Assembly: GCF_005765165.1 (NCBI RefSeq)
Contig: NZ_VCIW01000009.1
Span: 1 to 64,000 of the forward strand
Length of the DNA stretch: 64,000 nucleotides
Source of the DNA: Paenibacillus antri
Lineage (GTDB): Bacteria; Bacillota; Bacilli; Paenibacillales; YIM-B00363
Direction: 5' to 3'
The notes below the pieces were generated by a model, which had not been told where the DNA came from, did not search any database, and saw only the letters and a program-made list of their open reading frames with translations. Both the position numbers and the translations under genes were made by a program. Shown here in pieces: positions 34,734 to 44,949 of the stretch; the stretch's first letter is position 1; each line of letters starts with the position of its first letter.

Positions 34734-35824
34734 AGCGAAGCGCGTATGTCCAGCTGACGAAGGCGCAGCTGACGTTGTTTCTGCGCAATCGGCAGATGTT
34801 GTTCTTTACGATGTTCTTTCCGATTCTGATGATGATCGGCCTCGGCACGATGCTCGACGGCGGCGATGTGTCGTTAAGCGGATACGTCGTGGACGAGGAT
34901 GCGAGCGAGGCGTCCGCGGACGTCGCGGACGCGCTGCTCGGCGTCGAGGCGCTCGGGCTGTCGGCGAGCGAGAATAAGGAGACCGCGCTCGAGGCGCTGC
35001 GCCAAGGCGATACGCAGCTCGTCGTCGTGCTGCCGGCCGGCTTCGCGGCGGCGATGGCCGCCGGCGGGGAAGCGGCCGCGGTCGACGTGTTTTACGAGGA
35101 GCAGAATATGACCGTCGCGCAGCTCGGCGTCCAGTACGTCAGCGGCGTCGTCGACGGCATCAGCAAGGAGATTACCGGGTACGAGCCGGCGGTCCTGGTG
35201 GCGTCGCAGCCGGTACAGTCGCTGGGCCTCCGATACATCGACTTCCTCGTGCCCGGCATTCTCGCGATGATGATCATGTCGACGAATTTGAACGGCGTCG
35301 CCGGCCAGATCTCCTCGTGGCGCGAGCGCGGCGTGCTGCGGCGCATGCAGAGCACGACCTTGAAGGCGCGCACGTTCATCGCGGCGCAAATTACGGCGCG
35401 GCTTATTCTGAACGGACTGCAAGCGGTCGTCGTGCTGCTGATCGCCGCGCTCGTCTTCGGCACGAAGGTGAGCGGCTCCTGGGCGCTCGTGCTGTTCTAC
35501 ATCGTGCTCGGCACGCTCGTCTTCATGTCGATCGGCTTCATCATCGCGGGCGTCGCGAAGACGCCGGAGAGCGCGGGTCCGATCGCCGGGCTCATCTCGT
35601 TCCCGCTCATGTTTCTCGGGAACGTGTTCTTCCCGGTGCGGAACATGCCGGACTTCCTGCAGCCGATCGTGCACGCGCTGCCGATCGTGCATCTGTCCGA
35701 CGCGCTGCGGTCGGTCATGAACGTCGGCGCCGGCCTCGGCGCGCTTTGGAGCGAGACGCTCATCCTCGGCGGCTGGCTCGTCTTGGCGTTCGCCGTCGCA
35801 AGCTGGACGTTCAAGTGGGAATAA
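34730..35824 (+). CDS. ABC-2-type permease (DrrB/YhgE-like)
   Basis: 364 residues: one N-terminal membrane segment, a large extracytoplasmic domain (about 45-165), then five membrane segments with the ABC-2 signature region around SSWRERGVLRRMQSTTLKARTFIAAQI. This is the fused N-terminal extracellular domain form. Together with the preceding ATPase it forms a two-gene exporter. No terminator fits in the seven bases before the convergent DUF3231 gene, so the two transcripts must overlap. Confidence 0.88.
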   Translation: MKRSAYVQLTKAQLTLFLRNRQMLFFTMFFPILMMIGLGTMLDGGDVSLSGYVVDEDASEASADVADALLGVEALGLSASENKETALEALRQGDTQLVVVLPAGFAAAMAAGGEAAAVDVFYEEQNMTVAQLGVQYVSGVVDGISKEITGYEPAVLVASQPVQSLGLRYIDFLVPGILAMMIMSTNLNGVAGQISSWRERGVLRRMQSTTLKARTFIAAQITARLILNGLQAVVVLLIAALVFGTKVSGSWALVLFYIVLGTLVFMSIGFIIAGVAKTPESAGPIAGLISFPLMFLGNVFFPVRNMPDFLQPIVHALPIVHLSDALRSVMNVGAGLGALWSETLILGGWLVLAFAVASWTFKWE

Positions 35825-35831
35825 GACGAAT

Positions 35832-36872
35832 TTAATGTTTCTCGCCCGCGACCGCATGACGGTTTTCGGCGAGGGGAGGCTGCTCCAGCCAGCCGTTGTC
35901 GATCATGATCGACATCCACTCCCCGCCGACCTTCAAATCGTCGGCGATCGCCATCATATATTTCGGCGCCAAGTCCTTCCGCGGAGAAGATGCGAGTCCG
36001 GAGCCGTAATATACCATCGCCGAAGAGAACAAGAAGCCTATGAGAAACATCATTAACTTGTCGGAAAACGGTCCCTTCGCGCTGTCGGTAATTTCCGCGG
36101 TCAAGCACGTCGGCGTCGGAAGGCCGTCCGCTTCCATGATCTTATTGAACATGGAGATATGCTTCTCCTTCGTTCGAACGGCTTCGTCCAGGAAGGAGCG
36201 GACCCGATCGGAGGAAGCGGTTTGCCGGAAGGCGACGGCCAATCCCTTCGCCAATATGCTCTTCTTCAAGTTAAACAAAATATCGGTGATCTCGATGCAG
36301 CTTAACGGCCGGGTATCGTGAAACCACCCGGACAAGAAGCTCTCGCGGGTGACGAAGTCGACCCTAGACGGCGGGACGAGAGTAGGGGGCCGAAAATACA
36401 AACCCTTTTCCAACAGTAAATCCTTCGTTCGGTTACATAACTCCAGGGCGGTCGTGGCGCATTCGGTGAAGTAGCTCCGGGCGTCGCTCCGCGAGGAGGT
36501 CGTCACGGCGCCGCTGTAGCCGTGGCAGCCGTGCAGCGACATGATGTTCAAGTAGTTCAGGCAGAAGACGTCGGTAAACAGCCGGGGCGTCTCCACGGCC
36601 AGATCCCGGTCGGAGAAGCCCGTCGGCACCGGATATCCTTCGCTCTTCAGGAACGACGCAATCTTGTCCATGTGTCGGGTTCCGAGATTCGTCGAATAGT
36701 CGAAGACGGCTTTCGTATCCGGGTCTTCGAGATGGCGTTGCATGGCGCGGGCGACGCAAAGCCCCGCCGAGTCGTTCATATATTGCGTCCAGAGCGCGGC
36801 GACCTCCGCGGAGGTTAGTTTGGGTCGGTGAGCAACGACGTTCACGGGAACACCTCTATCGGGTTTTCCCAT
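35832..36872 (-). CDS. DUF3231 family protein
   Basis: 346 residues in two related halves of about 165 residues (LTSAEVAALWTQYMNDSAG / VTRESFLSGWFHDTRPLSC; then helical ferritin-like bundles). DUF3231 proteins are found mainly in spore-forming Bacilli, and some are spore-associated; the function is not established. GAGGGA lies 6 bases before the ATG. Single gene, convergent with the ABC permease. Confidence 0.85.
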   Translation of the reverse strand: MGKPDRGVPVNVVAHRPKLTSAEVAALWTQYMNDSAGLCVARAMQRHLEDPDTKAVFDYSTNLGTRHMDKIASFLKSEGYPVPTGFSDRDLAVETPRLFTDVFCLNYLNIMSLHGCHGYSGAVTTSSRSDARSYFTECATTALELCNRTKDLLLEKGLYFRPPTLVPPSRVDFVTRESFLSGWFHDTRPLSCIEITDILFNLKKSILAKGLAVAFRQTASSDRVRSFLDEAVRTKEKHISMFNKIMEADGLPTPTCLTAEITDSAKGPFSDKLMMFLIGFLFSSAMVYYGSGLASSPRKDLAPKYMMAIADDLKVGGEWMSIMIDNGWLEQPPLAENRHAVAGEKH

Positions 36873-36926
36873 AGTTTCCCTCAGGGGATGATGCATTATA
36901 CAAATTTGGAATAAGCATCCAGACAA

Positions 36927-36975
36927 TAAAAAACCGCCCTCGCCCGTTCCTTGCTCGATACGGGAGGAGAGCGGT
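36927..36975 (-). terminator. Terminator after the prohibitin-family gene
   Basis: Minus strand ATACCGCTCTCCTCCCGT pairs with ACGGGCGAGGGCGGT (few mismatches) and is followed by TTTTTTATTG. Confidence 0.78.
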
Positions 36976-36991
36976 ATTTTACGTTTCGTCG

Positions 36992-37816
36992 TTAGTCTAC
37001 GTTAATGAACGGCGTCGCTCCGCCGGTTACGTTCGGCAGCTGACCGTTCCACTTCTCGATCGCCTTGAGCTGCGCTTCGATCTGACGCAATTCGATCAGC
37101 TCCGGCGTTACTTCTTGCTTCTGCAGCCGCAGCGCTTCGGCTTGCGCCTGCGCTCTGGTGATCTCCTGCTCTTTCTCGATTTTGATGCGCTCGAGGTCCA
37201 GCTTCGACTTCAGCGCCTGCTGCTCCGCGATTTGCTTCTGCTCGATCGCCCGGTCGAACTCTTCCGAGAACTTGAATTCGGTGATGTTAATTTCGTCGAG
37301 GATCATATTATACAGTCCCAGCTTGGCGGTCAGCGCTTCCTTCACCTTCGCGCTCACCTCGGACCGCTTAGAGATCAAATCCTCCGCCGTATATTGCGCC
37401 GTCACGGCCTTGAGCGCTTCGCTGATCGCCGGGTCGACGATTCTAGCTCTGTACTCTAATCCGACGTTCTGATACAGGTTGTTGACGCTGCCGCCCTCCA
37501 GATGATAGTTCACGGCGAGCGTCGTCGTCACCGTCTGCAGGTCGCGGCTCGCCGATACTTGGCTCGATTCGGCTTTCTGCACGCGCACTTCGACCGGGAC
37601 GACCGTCTGAATGAACGGTACGACGAAGTGCAGGCCCTCCGACAACACTTGCGGCTGCACCGCGCCGAGCTGCAGCACGATGCCGCGATGGCCCGCTTCC
37701 ACGATCGTGAATGAACGGAAGCCGACGACGACGAGAACGATCACGATCAATACGCCGATCGCGACACGGGATATATTCTTGGGGTTCGGCATTCTTACGA
37801 CGTTCTCAGGATTCAA
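36992..37816 (-). CDS. Prohibitin/SPFH-family membrane scaffold protein
   Basis: 274 residues: an N-terminal membrane anchor (about 17-40), the SPFH/band 7 domain (45-205; VEAGHRGIVLQLGAVQPQVLSEGLH) and a long charged coiled coil (195-250) that ends in a short hydrophobic tail. Prohibitin-type SPFH proteins form large rings in the membrane and often bind proteases. A TTG start is inferred because AAGGAG lies 8 bases before it, whereas the in-frame GTG three codons earlier touches that site. Confidence 0.85.
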   Translation of the reverse strand: MNPENVVRMPNPKNISRVAIGVLIVIVLVVVGFRSFTIVEAGHRGIVLQLGAVQPQVLSEGLHFVVPFIQTVVPVEVRVQKAESSQVSASRDLQTVTTTLAVNYHLEGGSVNNLYQNVGLEYRARIVDPAISEALKAVTAQYTAEDLISKRSEVSAKVKEALTAKLGLYNMILDEINITEFKFSEEFDRAIEQKQIAEQQALKSKLDLERIKIEKEQEITRAQAQAEALRLQKQEVTPELIELRQIEAQLKAIEKWNGQLPNVTGGATPFINVD

Positions 37817-37923
37817 ACGGACCACTCCTTAAGATATATGATTCTTTCATACGTTAAGGAACGATCCCGCGTTGCAAGAAGTTATTGGCGATCGTCCGTC
37901 TACCGTACGAAGGCCGGGACGTT

Positions 37924-40900
37924 CTACCCGAGACTGCTCGGCCATAGGACGAGGGAGCCGCCGTCGCGGTCGGCGCCGCGCTCGAGCAGCGGCCGGACGG
38001 CGTCTTCGGCGTCCGCGGCTCTGCGGCCGTTCCACGTCTCGATGCGGATGCGCTTCAGCCCGCCGCGGCGCAGGAGCTGCCTCAGCGCCGGGAACAGCGT
38101 CGCGGCCTCGTCGGCCGATTCGGTCATGCGGACGATATGCTTGCCGTTCGATTCGAGCCAATAGCGCCAGACGCCGTCCGCGAAGACAAGGTAGTTGCCG
38201 GGCTTCCTCGCGAAGTCGGCGCCGGGGACGTCAGGCCAAGGCGCCGCGACGCCGTACGGGACGGCCGGGTCCGCCGCGCTGACGAGCGCGACGCCGCCGG
38301 TCGGGGACGCTTCCGCGGGAGGCGGCGTCTCCCAGCCGCGCAGCGCGGAGATCGTTTCGCGTTCCATGAATTGCAGCGTCGTCACGCCTTCGACGAACAA
38401 GCCGCGCGCGACGACGCCCCACTCCTCGAGCTGCTTGAAGAGCGGCAGCGCGGCGTCCCAGCCGAACGGCGCGTACGCGTTCACGATGGCGGAGGTGACG
38501 CCGCCGAACGCGAGCAGCAGCTGCTTCGCCCAGGCGACGGCGCGCTCCTGCTCTTCGTTCGGTCCCCTGGACGGCGGCTCGACCGCGTACCAGCGGCCGT
38601 GGCCCGAGCCGAGCTTCGGGTGGAGTCCGCCCTTCGCGAGCAGGAAGTTGCGGATCGGCGCGAATTGATCGTTCGCGACGCGCCCCTCCCAGACGAGCTC
38701 GACGAGCTTCGGCAGCAGCGCGGACGGCGGTTCGCCGGCGTCGGCCGACAGGCGCGTCAGGAACGAAGCGCCCCGCTGCCGAAGCAGCTCGAGCAGCTCG
38801 GGATGGGCCGACTCGGCGTCTCGATGGGCGTCGCCGAACGACAAGGCGCCCTCCATCAGACGCTCCGACCCGGCGAGGAAGAAGGCGATGCGGCCCTCCT
38901 TCTCGCCGGGGCGCCGCCGGCCGAGCCAGACGAGCTCGCCGGACGCGCACAGCAGGTCGAGCTCGTCCTTGCGGTAGCCGGGGAGGCGCGCCGGCAAAAT
39001 CGTCGACTCCCATTGCGCGGCGGGGAGGAACAGTCCTTGCAGCGGCGCGAGGGCGGCGCGCAGCGCGTCGGCGCCGGCCGCCGCCGCGGGCCGGTCCAGG
39101 CCGTGCCGCGCGAGCAGCAGCCGCTGCCAGCGCGCCGGCTCGACGGGCGCCGCGCCGCCGCGCACCGCGGCGAGCGACAGCCGCACGAGGCGGGAGGCGA
39201 CCTTGCGGCTCGTCCAATACGTCGGGACGCCTGCGCTTGGCGCCTCGAACGGCGCGGGCTCGATCCGGCCTTCGGCGGCCCAACGGTCGACTTGGGCGTC
39301 GGCGTCGGCGGGCGCGAGCCCGAACCGTTCCGCGAGTTCCTCCGCCGTAAAGCCGACGACCCCGTCGATATATCGCAGCAGCACGAACGCCGCCGCCTCC
39401 GGGTCGGCGGGGAACCGCGCGTACGTCTCGACCTCGTCCCTGGCGATATACCGCGTCTCGCCGGCGACGCGCACCGTCGCGACGCGGCCCGCCGCGACGG
39501 CCGCCTCCGTCCACCGGGCGGCGTCCGGCCCGGCGATCTTCTCGAGCTGCGCCGCGGTCAAGTCGCCTCGGCGCTTGAGCAGCGCCGGCACGTCCTCCGG
39601 TCCGGCGACCGGACGGCCTCCGGTTTCGAGGCGCTCCGCTTCGGCTTCGAGCGCGGCCGGATCGAGGGCGAGCTTCGTCCGCTCCTCGCCGAACATCCGC
39701 TCCGCCATGTCGCGGCTGACCTGCTGCAGCTGCCGCCGGAGCTCCTCGCTCGGCGCGTCGCCTTCGTACAGCATCTGCGCCACGTAGTCGAGCGTGAACT
39801 GCACGGCCAGCGGCGACGGCGCGTCGCTCTCGACCGAGACGACCTCGATCTCGCCGTCGTTCAGCCGGCGCAGGGCGCGCTTCAGGCTCGCCGCGTCCAG
39901 CTCGCGCATGCATTCCTCGAGCGCCGCGCCGAACAACGGGAACTTCTCCGCGAACGGGAGCGACGCTTGAAGCAGCTCTTCGGCGCGAATGCGCTTCTGC
40001 CACGACGGCACGCGCGCGAAGCCGCGGGAGAGCAGCAGCGCCGTCTCGGCCATGCGCCGGAACGTCACGGCGAACATGGCGGACGCCGGCACCGCCTCCG
40101 CGAGCGCCGCCTCCGCCGTCTCCGGCGTCAGCGCCCACAGCCTCGGCAGCGCGTCGGCTTGCCAAGAGCGAAAGACGAGCTCGATGCCGTTGTCCTTGGC
40201 GTTCGCATACGGCGGGAACGGGAGGGACTCGTCCCAGATGCGCTGCAGCGCCAGGAGCCACGCCCGGTTAACGCGCCGGCCCCAATAGTTGTGCACGACG
40301 ACGTGCGTCTGTCCGGACACGTCTTCGTACCGCTCGACGACGAGGCGCCGGTCGGTCGGCATGTGCGACGCCGCCTCCTGCCGGCGGACGAGATCTATTA
40401 GCTCCTCCGAGGCGCGAGCGTCGAAGCCGCTCGTCCGAGCGAGAAACTCGGCGAGCTCGAAGTCCGATTGCCTGGCGAGGCGGTCTAGGAAGTCTCGTAC
40501 GAACGCGCCGATGCGTTCGCCCAGCGCGAAGCCGCGCCCGCCGGCGTCGCCCCGCCAGAACGGCACCTCGCTGTAGCGGTTGGCGGTTTCACTGACGATG
40601 ACGCGGTCGTGCTTGATCTCGCGGATCATCCAGGCGTGGGCGCCGAGCTGGAACACGTCTCCGACGCTCGATTCGTGGACGAACTCTTCCTCGAGGTCCC
40701 CGAGCTGCAGCTTCGTCTCGCCGTGGTAGACCGGGTAATTCGCGCTCGACGGAATCGTGCCCGCGCCGGTCATGGCGGCGAGGCGCGAGTTGCTCCGCGC
40801 CGTCAGCTCGCCCGTGTCCCGGTTCCAGTCGAGCACGGGCTTCGCGAACGGGTAATATCCCGCGAGCAAGTTCAATACGCTGTAGAACGTCCCCTCCGGC

Positions 40901-42267
40901 AGCCCGCGGTAGGGCGCCGCCCCGCGGACGAGCGACAGCAGCGTCTCGGCCTTCGACGGCGCGGCGGATACGGCGGCCGTCAGCTGCTGCGCGAGCACGT
41001 CGACCGGCGCGTCCGTCATCGCGATCGGCTCGATGTCGCGCTCGCGGACGAGGCGCGCGAGCACGGCCGTCTCGGGCAGCGCGCCGCGGCTGCGCACGAG
41101 GATGCGGCCGACGCTCGTGTCGCCGACGCCGTGCCCGGCGCGGCCGATGCGCTGAATGCCGGAAGCGGCCGACAGCGGCGAATCGATCTGGATGACGATC
41201 TCGATATGCCCGACGTCGATGCCGAGCTCGAGCGACGACGTCGCGACGAGGCAGCGCAGCTCGCCCGCCTTCAGCAGCCGCTCGGCCTCGAGCCGCCGCT
41301 CGCGGGAGACGCTGCCGTGATGCGCGCGGGCGAAGCCTTCGCCGAACCGCTCGTTCAGGCGCAGCACGAGGCGCTCGGACAGCCGGCGGTTGTTGACGAA
41401 GACGAGCGCCGTCTTCGCTGCGCCCATCAGCTGCTTCACGCGGTCCGTCAGCGCCTGCCAGACCGCCTCGCGGTCTTGCGTCGCGACGGCATAGTCCGGC
41501 ACCGTGACGCGAATGTCGTACGTCTTGTCCATCGCGCTCTCGACGATGGCCGCGTCGCGGAATGCGCCGGATGCGTCCGCGCCGGCGAGGAACGCCGCCG
41601 CCGTCTCGAGCGGCTTCTGCGTGGCGGAGACGCCGACGCGCTGCGGCGCCGGGCCGCCGCCGTCCTCGAGCAGCCGCGCCAGCCGCTCGAGCGACAGGCT
41701 GAGGTGCGCCCCGCGCTTGCTCGGCACGAGCTCGTGGATTTCGTCGACGACGACGTACCGGACCGTGCGCAGCATGTCCCGGCTCTTCTCCGCGAGCAGC
41801 AGCAAGTACAGCGACTCCGGCGTCGTCACGAGCACGTCCGGCGGCCGCTTCAGCATCGAGGCTCGCGTACTCTGCGGCGTGTCGCCGGTGCGCACGCCGG
41901 CGGTAATCGGGCGCCACGAAGCTTCGCTCGCCGCTTCCGCCGCCAACGCGTCCAGCTCCGCGGCGAAGCCGACGACGTGATGGTGGATGTCGTTGTTCAG
42001 CGCCTTGAGCGGCGTCACGTAGAGAACGCGCACGCCGGGCGCGTACGGCTCGGGGCCGCTCTTCGCGCGCGCGACGAGCTCGAGTCCGGGCAGCAGCGCG
42101 GCGAGCGTCTTCCCGGAGCCGGTCGGCGCGGCGATCAGCGTATGGCCGCCGCCCTGGATCGCATCCCAGGCGCGGAGCTGGACGTCGGTCGGTTCGCCGA
42201 ACGAGCGGACGAACCAAGCGGACAGGACGGGGTGGAACCGTTCGAGCGGATGGGGCTTGTGCGGCAT
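37924..42267 (-). CDS. lhr: Large Lhr-type ATP-dependent DNA helicase
   Basis: 1447 residues. Superfamily 2 core (1-420): Walker A APTGSGKT (47-54), VVVDEIHEL, VSATQKP, SLELGIDVGHIE and RIGRAGHGVG; then winged-helix and Lhr-core beta-barrel domains, and a long C-terminal region (about 870-1447) as in full-length Lhr. Lhr unwinds DNA:RNA and DNA duplexes 3' to 5' and is linked to repair. GGGAGG is 8 bases before the ATG and a TATAAT-like -10 lies at 42315-42320. The C-terminal end has no glycosylase-type YqhH motif that I can confirm. Confidence 0.9.
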   Translation of the reverse strand: MPHKPHPLERFHPVLSAWFVRSFGEPTDVQLRAWDAIQGGGHTLIAAPTGSGKTLAALLPGLELVARAKSGPEPYAPGVRVLYVTPLKALNNDIHHHVVGFAAELDALAAEAASEASWRPITAGVRTGDTPQSTRASMLKRPPDVLVTTPESLYLLLLAEKSRDMLRTVRYVVVDEIHELVPSKRGAHLSLSLERLARLLEDGGGPAPQRVGVSATQKPLETAAAFLAGADASGAFRDAAIVESAMDKTYDIRVTVPDYAVATQDREAVWQALTDRVKQLMGAAKTALVFVNNRRLSERLVLRLNERFGEGFARAHHGSVSRERRLEAERLLKAGELRCLVATSSLELGIDVGHIEIVIQIDSPLSAASGIQRIGRAGHGVGDTSVGRILVRSRGALPETAVLARLVRERDIEPIAMTDAPVDVLAQQLTAAVSAAPSKAETLLSLVRGAAPYRGLPEGTFYSVLNLLAGYYPFAKPVLDWNRDTGELTARSNSRLAAMTGAGTIPSSANYPVYHGETKLQLGDLEEEFVHESSVGDVFQLGAHAWMIREIKHDRVIVSETANRYSEVPFWRGDAGGRGFALGERIGAFVRDFLDRLARQSDFELAEFLARTSGFDARASEELIDLVRRQEAASHMPTDRRLVVERYEDVSGQTHVVVHNYWGRRVNRAWLLALQRIWDESLPFPPYANAKDNGIELVFRSWQADALPRLWALTPETAEAALAEAVPASAMFAVTFRRMAETALLLSRGFARVPSWQKRIRAEELLQASLPFAEKFPLFGAALEECMRELDAASLKRALRRLNDGEIEVVSVESDAPSPLAVQFTLDYVAQMLYEGDAPSEELRRQLQQVSRDMAERMFGEERTKLALDPAALEAEAERLETGGRPVAGPEDVPALLKRRGDLTAAQLEKIAGPDAARWTEAAVAAGRVATVRVAGETRYIARDEVETYARFPADPEAAAFVLLRYIDGVVGFTAEELAERFGLAPADADAQVDRWAAEGRIEPAPFEAPSAGVPTYWTSRKVASRLVRLSLAAVRGGAAPVEPARWQRLLLARHGLDRPAAAAGADALRAALAPLQGLFLPAAQWESTILPARLPGYRKDELDLLCASGELVWLGRRRPGEKEGRIAFFLAGSERLMEGALSFGDAHRDAESAHPELLELLRQRGASFLTRLSADAGEPPSALLPKLVELVWEGRVANDQFAPIRNFLLAKGGLHPKLGSGHGRWYAVEPPSRGPNEEQERAVAWAKQLLLAFGGVTSAIVNAYAPFGWDAALPLFKQLEEWGVVARGLFVEGVTTLQFMERETISALRGWETPPPAEASPTGGVALVSAADPAVPYGVAAPWPDVPGADFARKPGNYLVFADGVWRYWLESNGKHIVRMTESADEAATLFPALRQLLRRGGLKRIRIETWNGRRAADAEDAVRPLLERGADRDGGSLVLWPSSLG

Positions 42268-42434
42268 AGGGCGGGCCTCCCGAGGGCGTCGTTTTCCGAA
42301 ATATGGATAGAGAAATTATACCACACGCGGAGCGAAGAAAATCGCGCGAAACGCGGCGGCGCCGGCAGGGGAAGCCATGGGGAGTGTCGAATCTTGTCAG
42401 AGGCGGATATTTTTCCTGCAAAGGGGTTTCCTAC

Positions 42435-44834
42435 ATGAAAAAACACAAGATGCTGCGGACGTGCGCCGCGGTTTTGGCTTTGACGGCCGGGATGCAGCTC
42501 GGCTTCCCGGCCGTGTCGCACGGGGCGGAGGCGGCGGCGCTGCAGGGCGTCGTCAAGGACGCGGCCGGCGCGCCGATGCCGGGCGTAACGGTGCAGCTGC
42601 ATACGGATTACGAGTCGCATTCCGTCGTCACGGATACATACGGGCATTACGGGTTTAATGAAGTATACGACGAGGTTTCGTCGCTGCAGGTCGCCACGCC
42701 GGGGTATCGGGCGTTCGCGGCGAAGGATGTGGACGTCGGCGGAGGCGGGGCGCTCGACGTGCATTTGACGCCGTACGCCGGGACGGAGGTCGGCGCGTGG
42801 AAGGCCGCCAGCCAGACGTCGCGGCATCTCGTCCTGCTGGCGGGGGACGGCACGGTGTGGACCGTCGGCGACAATTCGGACGGACAGCTCGGGGACGGGA
42901 CGACGATCGACCGATACGTTCTGATGCAGGTGCCCGACTTGACGGACGTCGTGGAGGTAGCGGCCGGCGAGGAGTTTACGCTGGCGCTCAAGTCCGACGG
43001 TACGGTGTGGGCGTGGGGCGATAACGGGTCCGGCCAACTCGGCGACGAGTCGGGGTTGGATCGTTGGTTCCCGGCCGAGGTGCCGGGGCTCGCGGACGTC
43101 GTCTCGATCGCGGTCGGGAAGTATCACGCGCTGGCGGCCGATGCGAACGGCAAGGTGTACGGCTGGGGGGAGAATTACAACGGGCAGCTTGGCGTCGAGC
43201 CGACCGGCGCCGCGTATGTCCTGAAGAAGCCGACGTTGATTCCTGACTTGAACGGCGTCACGAAGGTCGTCGCCGGGGATTACTTCTCGGCGGCGCTGTC
43301 CGAGGGGAACGTATTCACATGGGGCAGCGACAGCTTCAGGCAGCTTGGGCGGATGACAGATCCCTACACGAATCTCTATTACAAGCCTTTGCCGGCGACG
43401 GGGGTCTCCGACGCGACGTTGATCGCCGCGGCCGACGACTCGATGCTCGCTGCAGGAGGCGGCACGATCTGGGGCTGGGGGAATAACGATTCGGGGCAGC
43501 TGACCTATAACTTCGGAGCTAGCGGAAAAAATGAAGTTTCCGGAATCGGTACGATTCTATCGCTGGCGGCGGGAGACCGACATTCGGTCGCGGTCACGGT
43601 AACCGGCGCCGTGTACACGTGGGGCGGTAACGGAGACGGTCAGCTCGGCCGCGGTTCCTACCCATTGACTTCGCCGCAGCCGGTAACCGCGTTAAACGAT
43701 GCGGTCTCCGTCTCGTCCGGCGAAAACACGGTGTTCGCCCTCCGCGCCGACGGCAGCTTCTGGTATTGGGGCTTGGGCGCGGGCATGGAGGACATTCTCG
43801 GTCTCCAAGAAAGACGATATGCGCCGTATTTGGTCCCGGCTCTGGAGCAATTGGACGTATGGTCCCGTACGACCGTCTCCGGGACGGTGACGGACGTCGC
43901 GAACGGCTCGCCGATCGAAGGCGCGAACGTTCGGGTCTCCTGGGGCGAGGGGGGCAGTACCGAAATGACGACCGAGGCGGACGGCACCTTCGCCTTCCAA
44001 CTCCCGCCGTACGATAACTATAATATTGTTGTAGAAAAGGACGGGTATTGGTCGTCAACGAACGATTGGTTCGAGCTCGCTCCCGGTTCGGTCGGCGCGA
44101 CGATCAACCCGGTGCTCGAGGTCGGTATACCTCGGATCGAACTGAACGGCGACCCGATCGTAATCCTGAAGCCGGGCGATCCGTACGTGGATGCAGGGTA
44201 TTACTCCGTAACGGACGATAAGGACGAGGAACTGTACGTCGAGGTCTCAGGCGCCGTGAACGCCGCCGAACCTGGGGTGTACCGAATCGAGTATACGGTA
44301 GAGGATTCCGACGGATACGTAACGACAGTATACCGCACTGTACTCGTCTTGTCGGACGACCCGGAGCCGGCCGCGAGCGAAGCGACGTTCATCGATACAC
44401 TGCCGATCGAATCCGTTATCGACGGCACCCTGTTCTGGAGAGTCGATGAGGGGACAGCGCCCGAAACGTACTACATCGTCGTCGCGGACGGCGATCGAAA
44501 CATTCAGTACTCGTTAGGCGAGGTAGAAGTGAACGAGGCGGGACTATACAGCTTCAGATTGCCTGATTGGATCGAGAGCGCGGAATCGAACGCATTCATC
44601 GGCATCTTGGCCGGCGCTCATAAAGCGTCGTACGTGCCGATCGCGGATGCGGCGACGCCGGAGGACGTGTTCGCGCAAGTGCGGACGGCCGCCGATCGGG
44701 CGGGAGACGGGTTCCGCATGGACGACGCCGCAGCGTTCCTGCGCTACGCTCCCGACCTTACCGGCGACGGATCGTTCGATCGGATCGACGTCACGCTATT
44801 GCTGCGTGCGATTCCGAGCATCGCTTTCGAATAA
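42435..44834 (+). CDS. Secreted RCC1-propeller protein with dockerin-like C-terminus
   Basis: 799 residues. Order: signal peptide (1-30, cut near SHGAEA), carboxypeptidase-regulatory-like beta domain (35-105), seven RCC1-type propeller repeats (about 115-465; e.g. VWAWGDNGSGQLGDE), a second regulatory-like domain (475-545), a DUF5011 immunoglobulin-like domain (about 555-645), a beta domain, and two dockerin-like calcium loops at the end (DLTGDGSFDRIDV). No catalytic site is visible; adhesion or polysaccharide binding is likely. AAGGGG lies 8 bases before the ATG chosen; codons upstream lack a signal peptide. Confidence 0.85.
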   Translation: MKKHKMLRTCAAVLALTAGMQLGFPAVSHGAEAAALQGVVKDAAGAPMPGVTVQLHTDYESHSVVTDTYGHYGFNEVYDEVSSLQVATPGYRAFAAKDVDVGGGGALDVHLTPYAGTEVGAWKAASQTSRHLVLLAGDGTVWTVGDNSDGQLGDGTTIDRYVLMQVPDLTDVVEVAAGEEFTLALKSDGTVWAWGDNGSGQLGDESGLDRWFPAEVPGLADVVSIAVGKYHALAADANGKVYGWGENYNGQLGVEPTGAAYVLKKPTLIPDLNGVTKVVAGDYFSAALSEGNVFTWGSDSFRQLGRMTDPYTNLYYKPLPATGVSDATLIAAADDSMLAAGGGTIWGWGNNDSGQLTYNFGASGKNEVSGIGTILSLAAGDRHSVAVTVTGAVYTWGGNGDGQLGRGSYPLTSPQPVTALNDAVSVSSGENTVFALRADGSFWYWGLGAGMEDILGLQERRYAPYLVPALEQLDVWSRTTVSGTVTDVANGSPIEGANVRVSWGEGGSTEMTTEADGTFAFQLPPYDNYNIVVEKDGYWSSTNDWFELAPGSVGATINPVLEVGIPRIELNGDPIVILKPGDPYVDAGYYSVTDDKDEELYVEVSGAVNAAEPGVYRIEYTVEDSDGYVTTVYRTVLVLSDDPEPAASEATFIDTLPIESVIDGTLFWRVDEGTAPETYYIVVADGDRNIQYSLGEVEVNEAGLYSFRLPDWIESAESNAFIGILAGAHKASYVPIADAATPEDVFAQVRTAADRAGDGFRMDDAAAFLRYAPDLTGDGSFDRIDVTLLLRAIPSIAFE

Positions 44835-44855
44835 GCGAACGTACCTTTATGAATG

Positions 44856-44882
44856 AAACCCGCCTTCGCGCAAGGCGGGTTT
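44856..44882 (+). terminator. Terminator after the RCC1 gene
   Basis: AAACCCGCCTT, 5-base loop, AAGGCGGGTTT: perfect 11-bp stem with a short T-run. Confidence 0.85.
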
Positions 44883-44912
44883 TCGCGTTATAGCGAAGCA
44901 ATTATTTTCGCA

Positions 44913-44941
44913 TTGACCGTGAGAATCGTTATCAGTAGAAT
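44913..44941 (+). promoter_or_regulatory. Sigma-A promoter with an embedded Fur box (glycosylation operon)
   Basis: TTGACC (44913-44918), 17 bases, TAGAAT (44936-44941). The spacer holds TGAGAATCGTTATCA (44920-44934), a 7-1-7 Fur box with two departures from symmetry. The -10 ends eight bases before the ATG of the next gene, so the transcript should start at or next to that ATG. Confidence 0.72.
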
Positions 44942-44949
44942 GAGTCCAT

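Noticed and set aside
38137-40401. Open frame of about 750 codons opposite the Lhr helicase gene
   Set aside because: Arg/Glu-rich shadow of the helicase codons; no ribosome site or recognisable domain.
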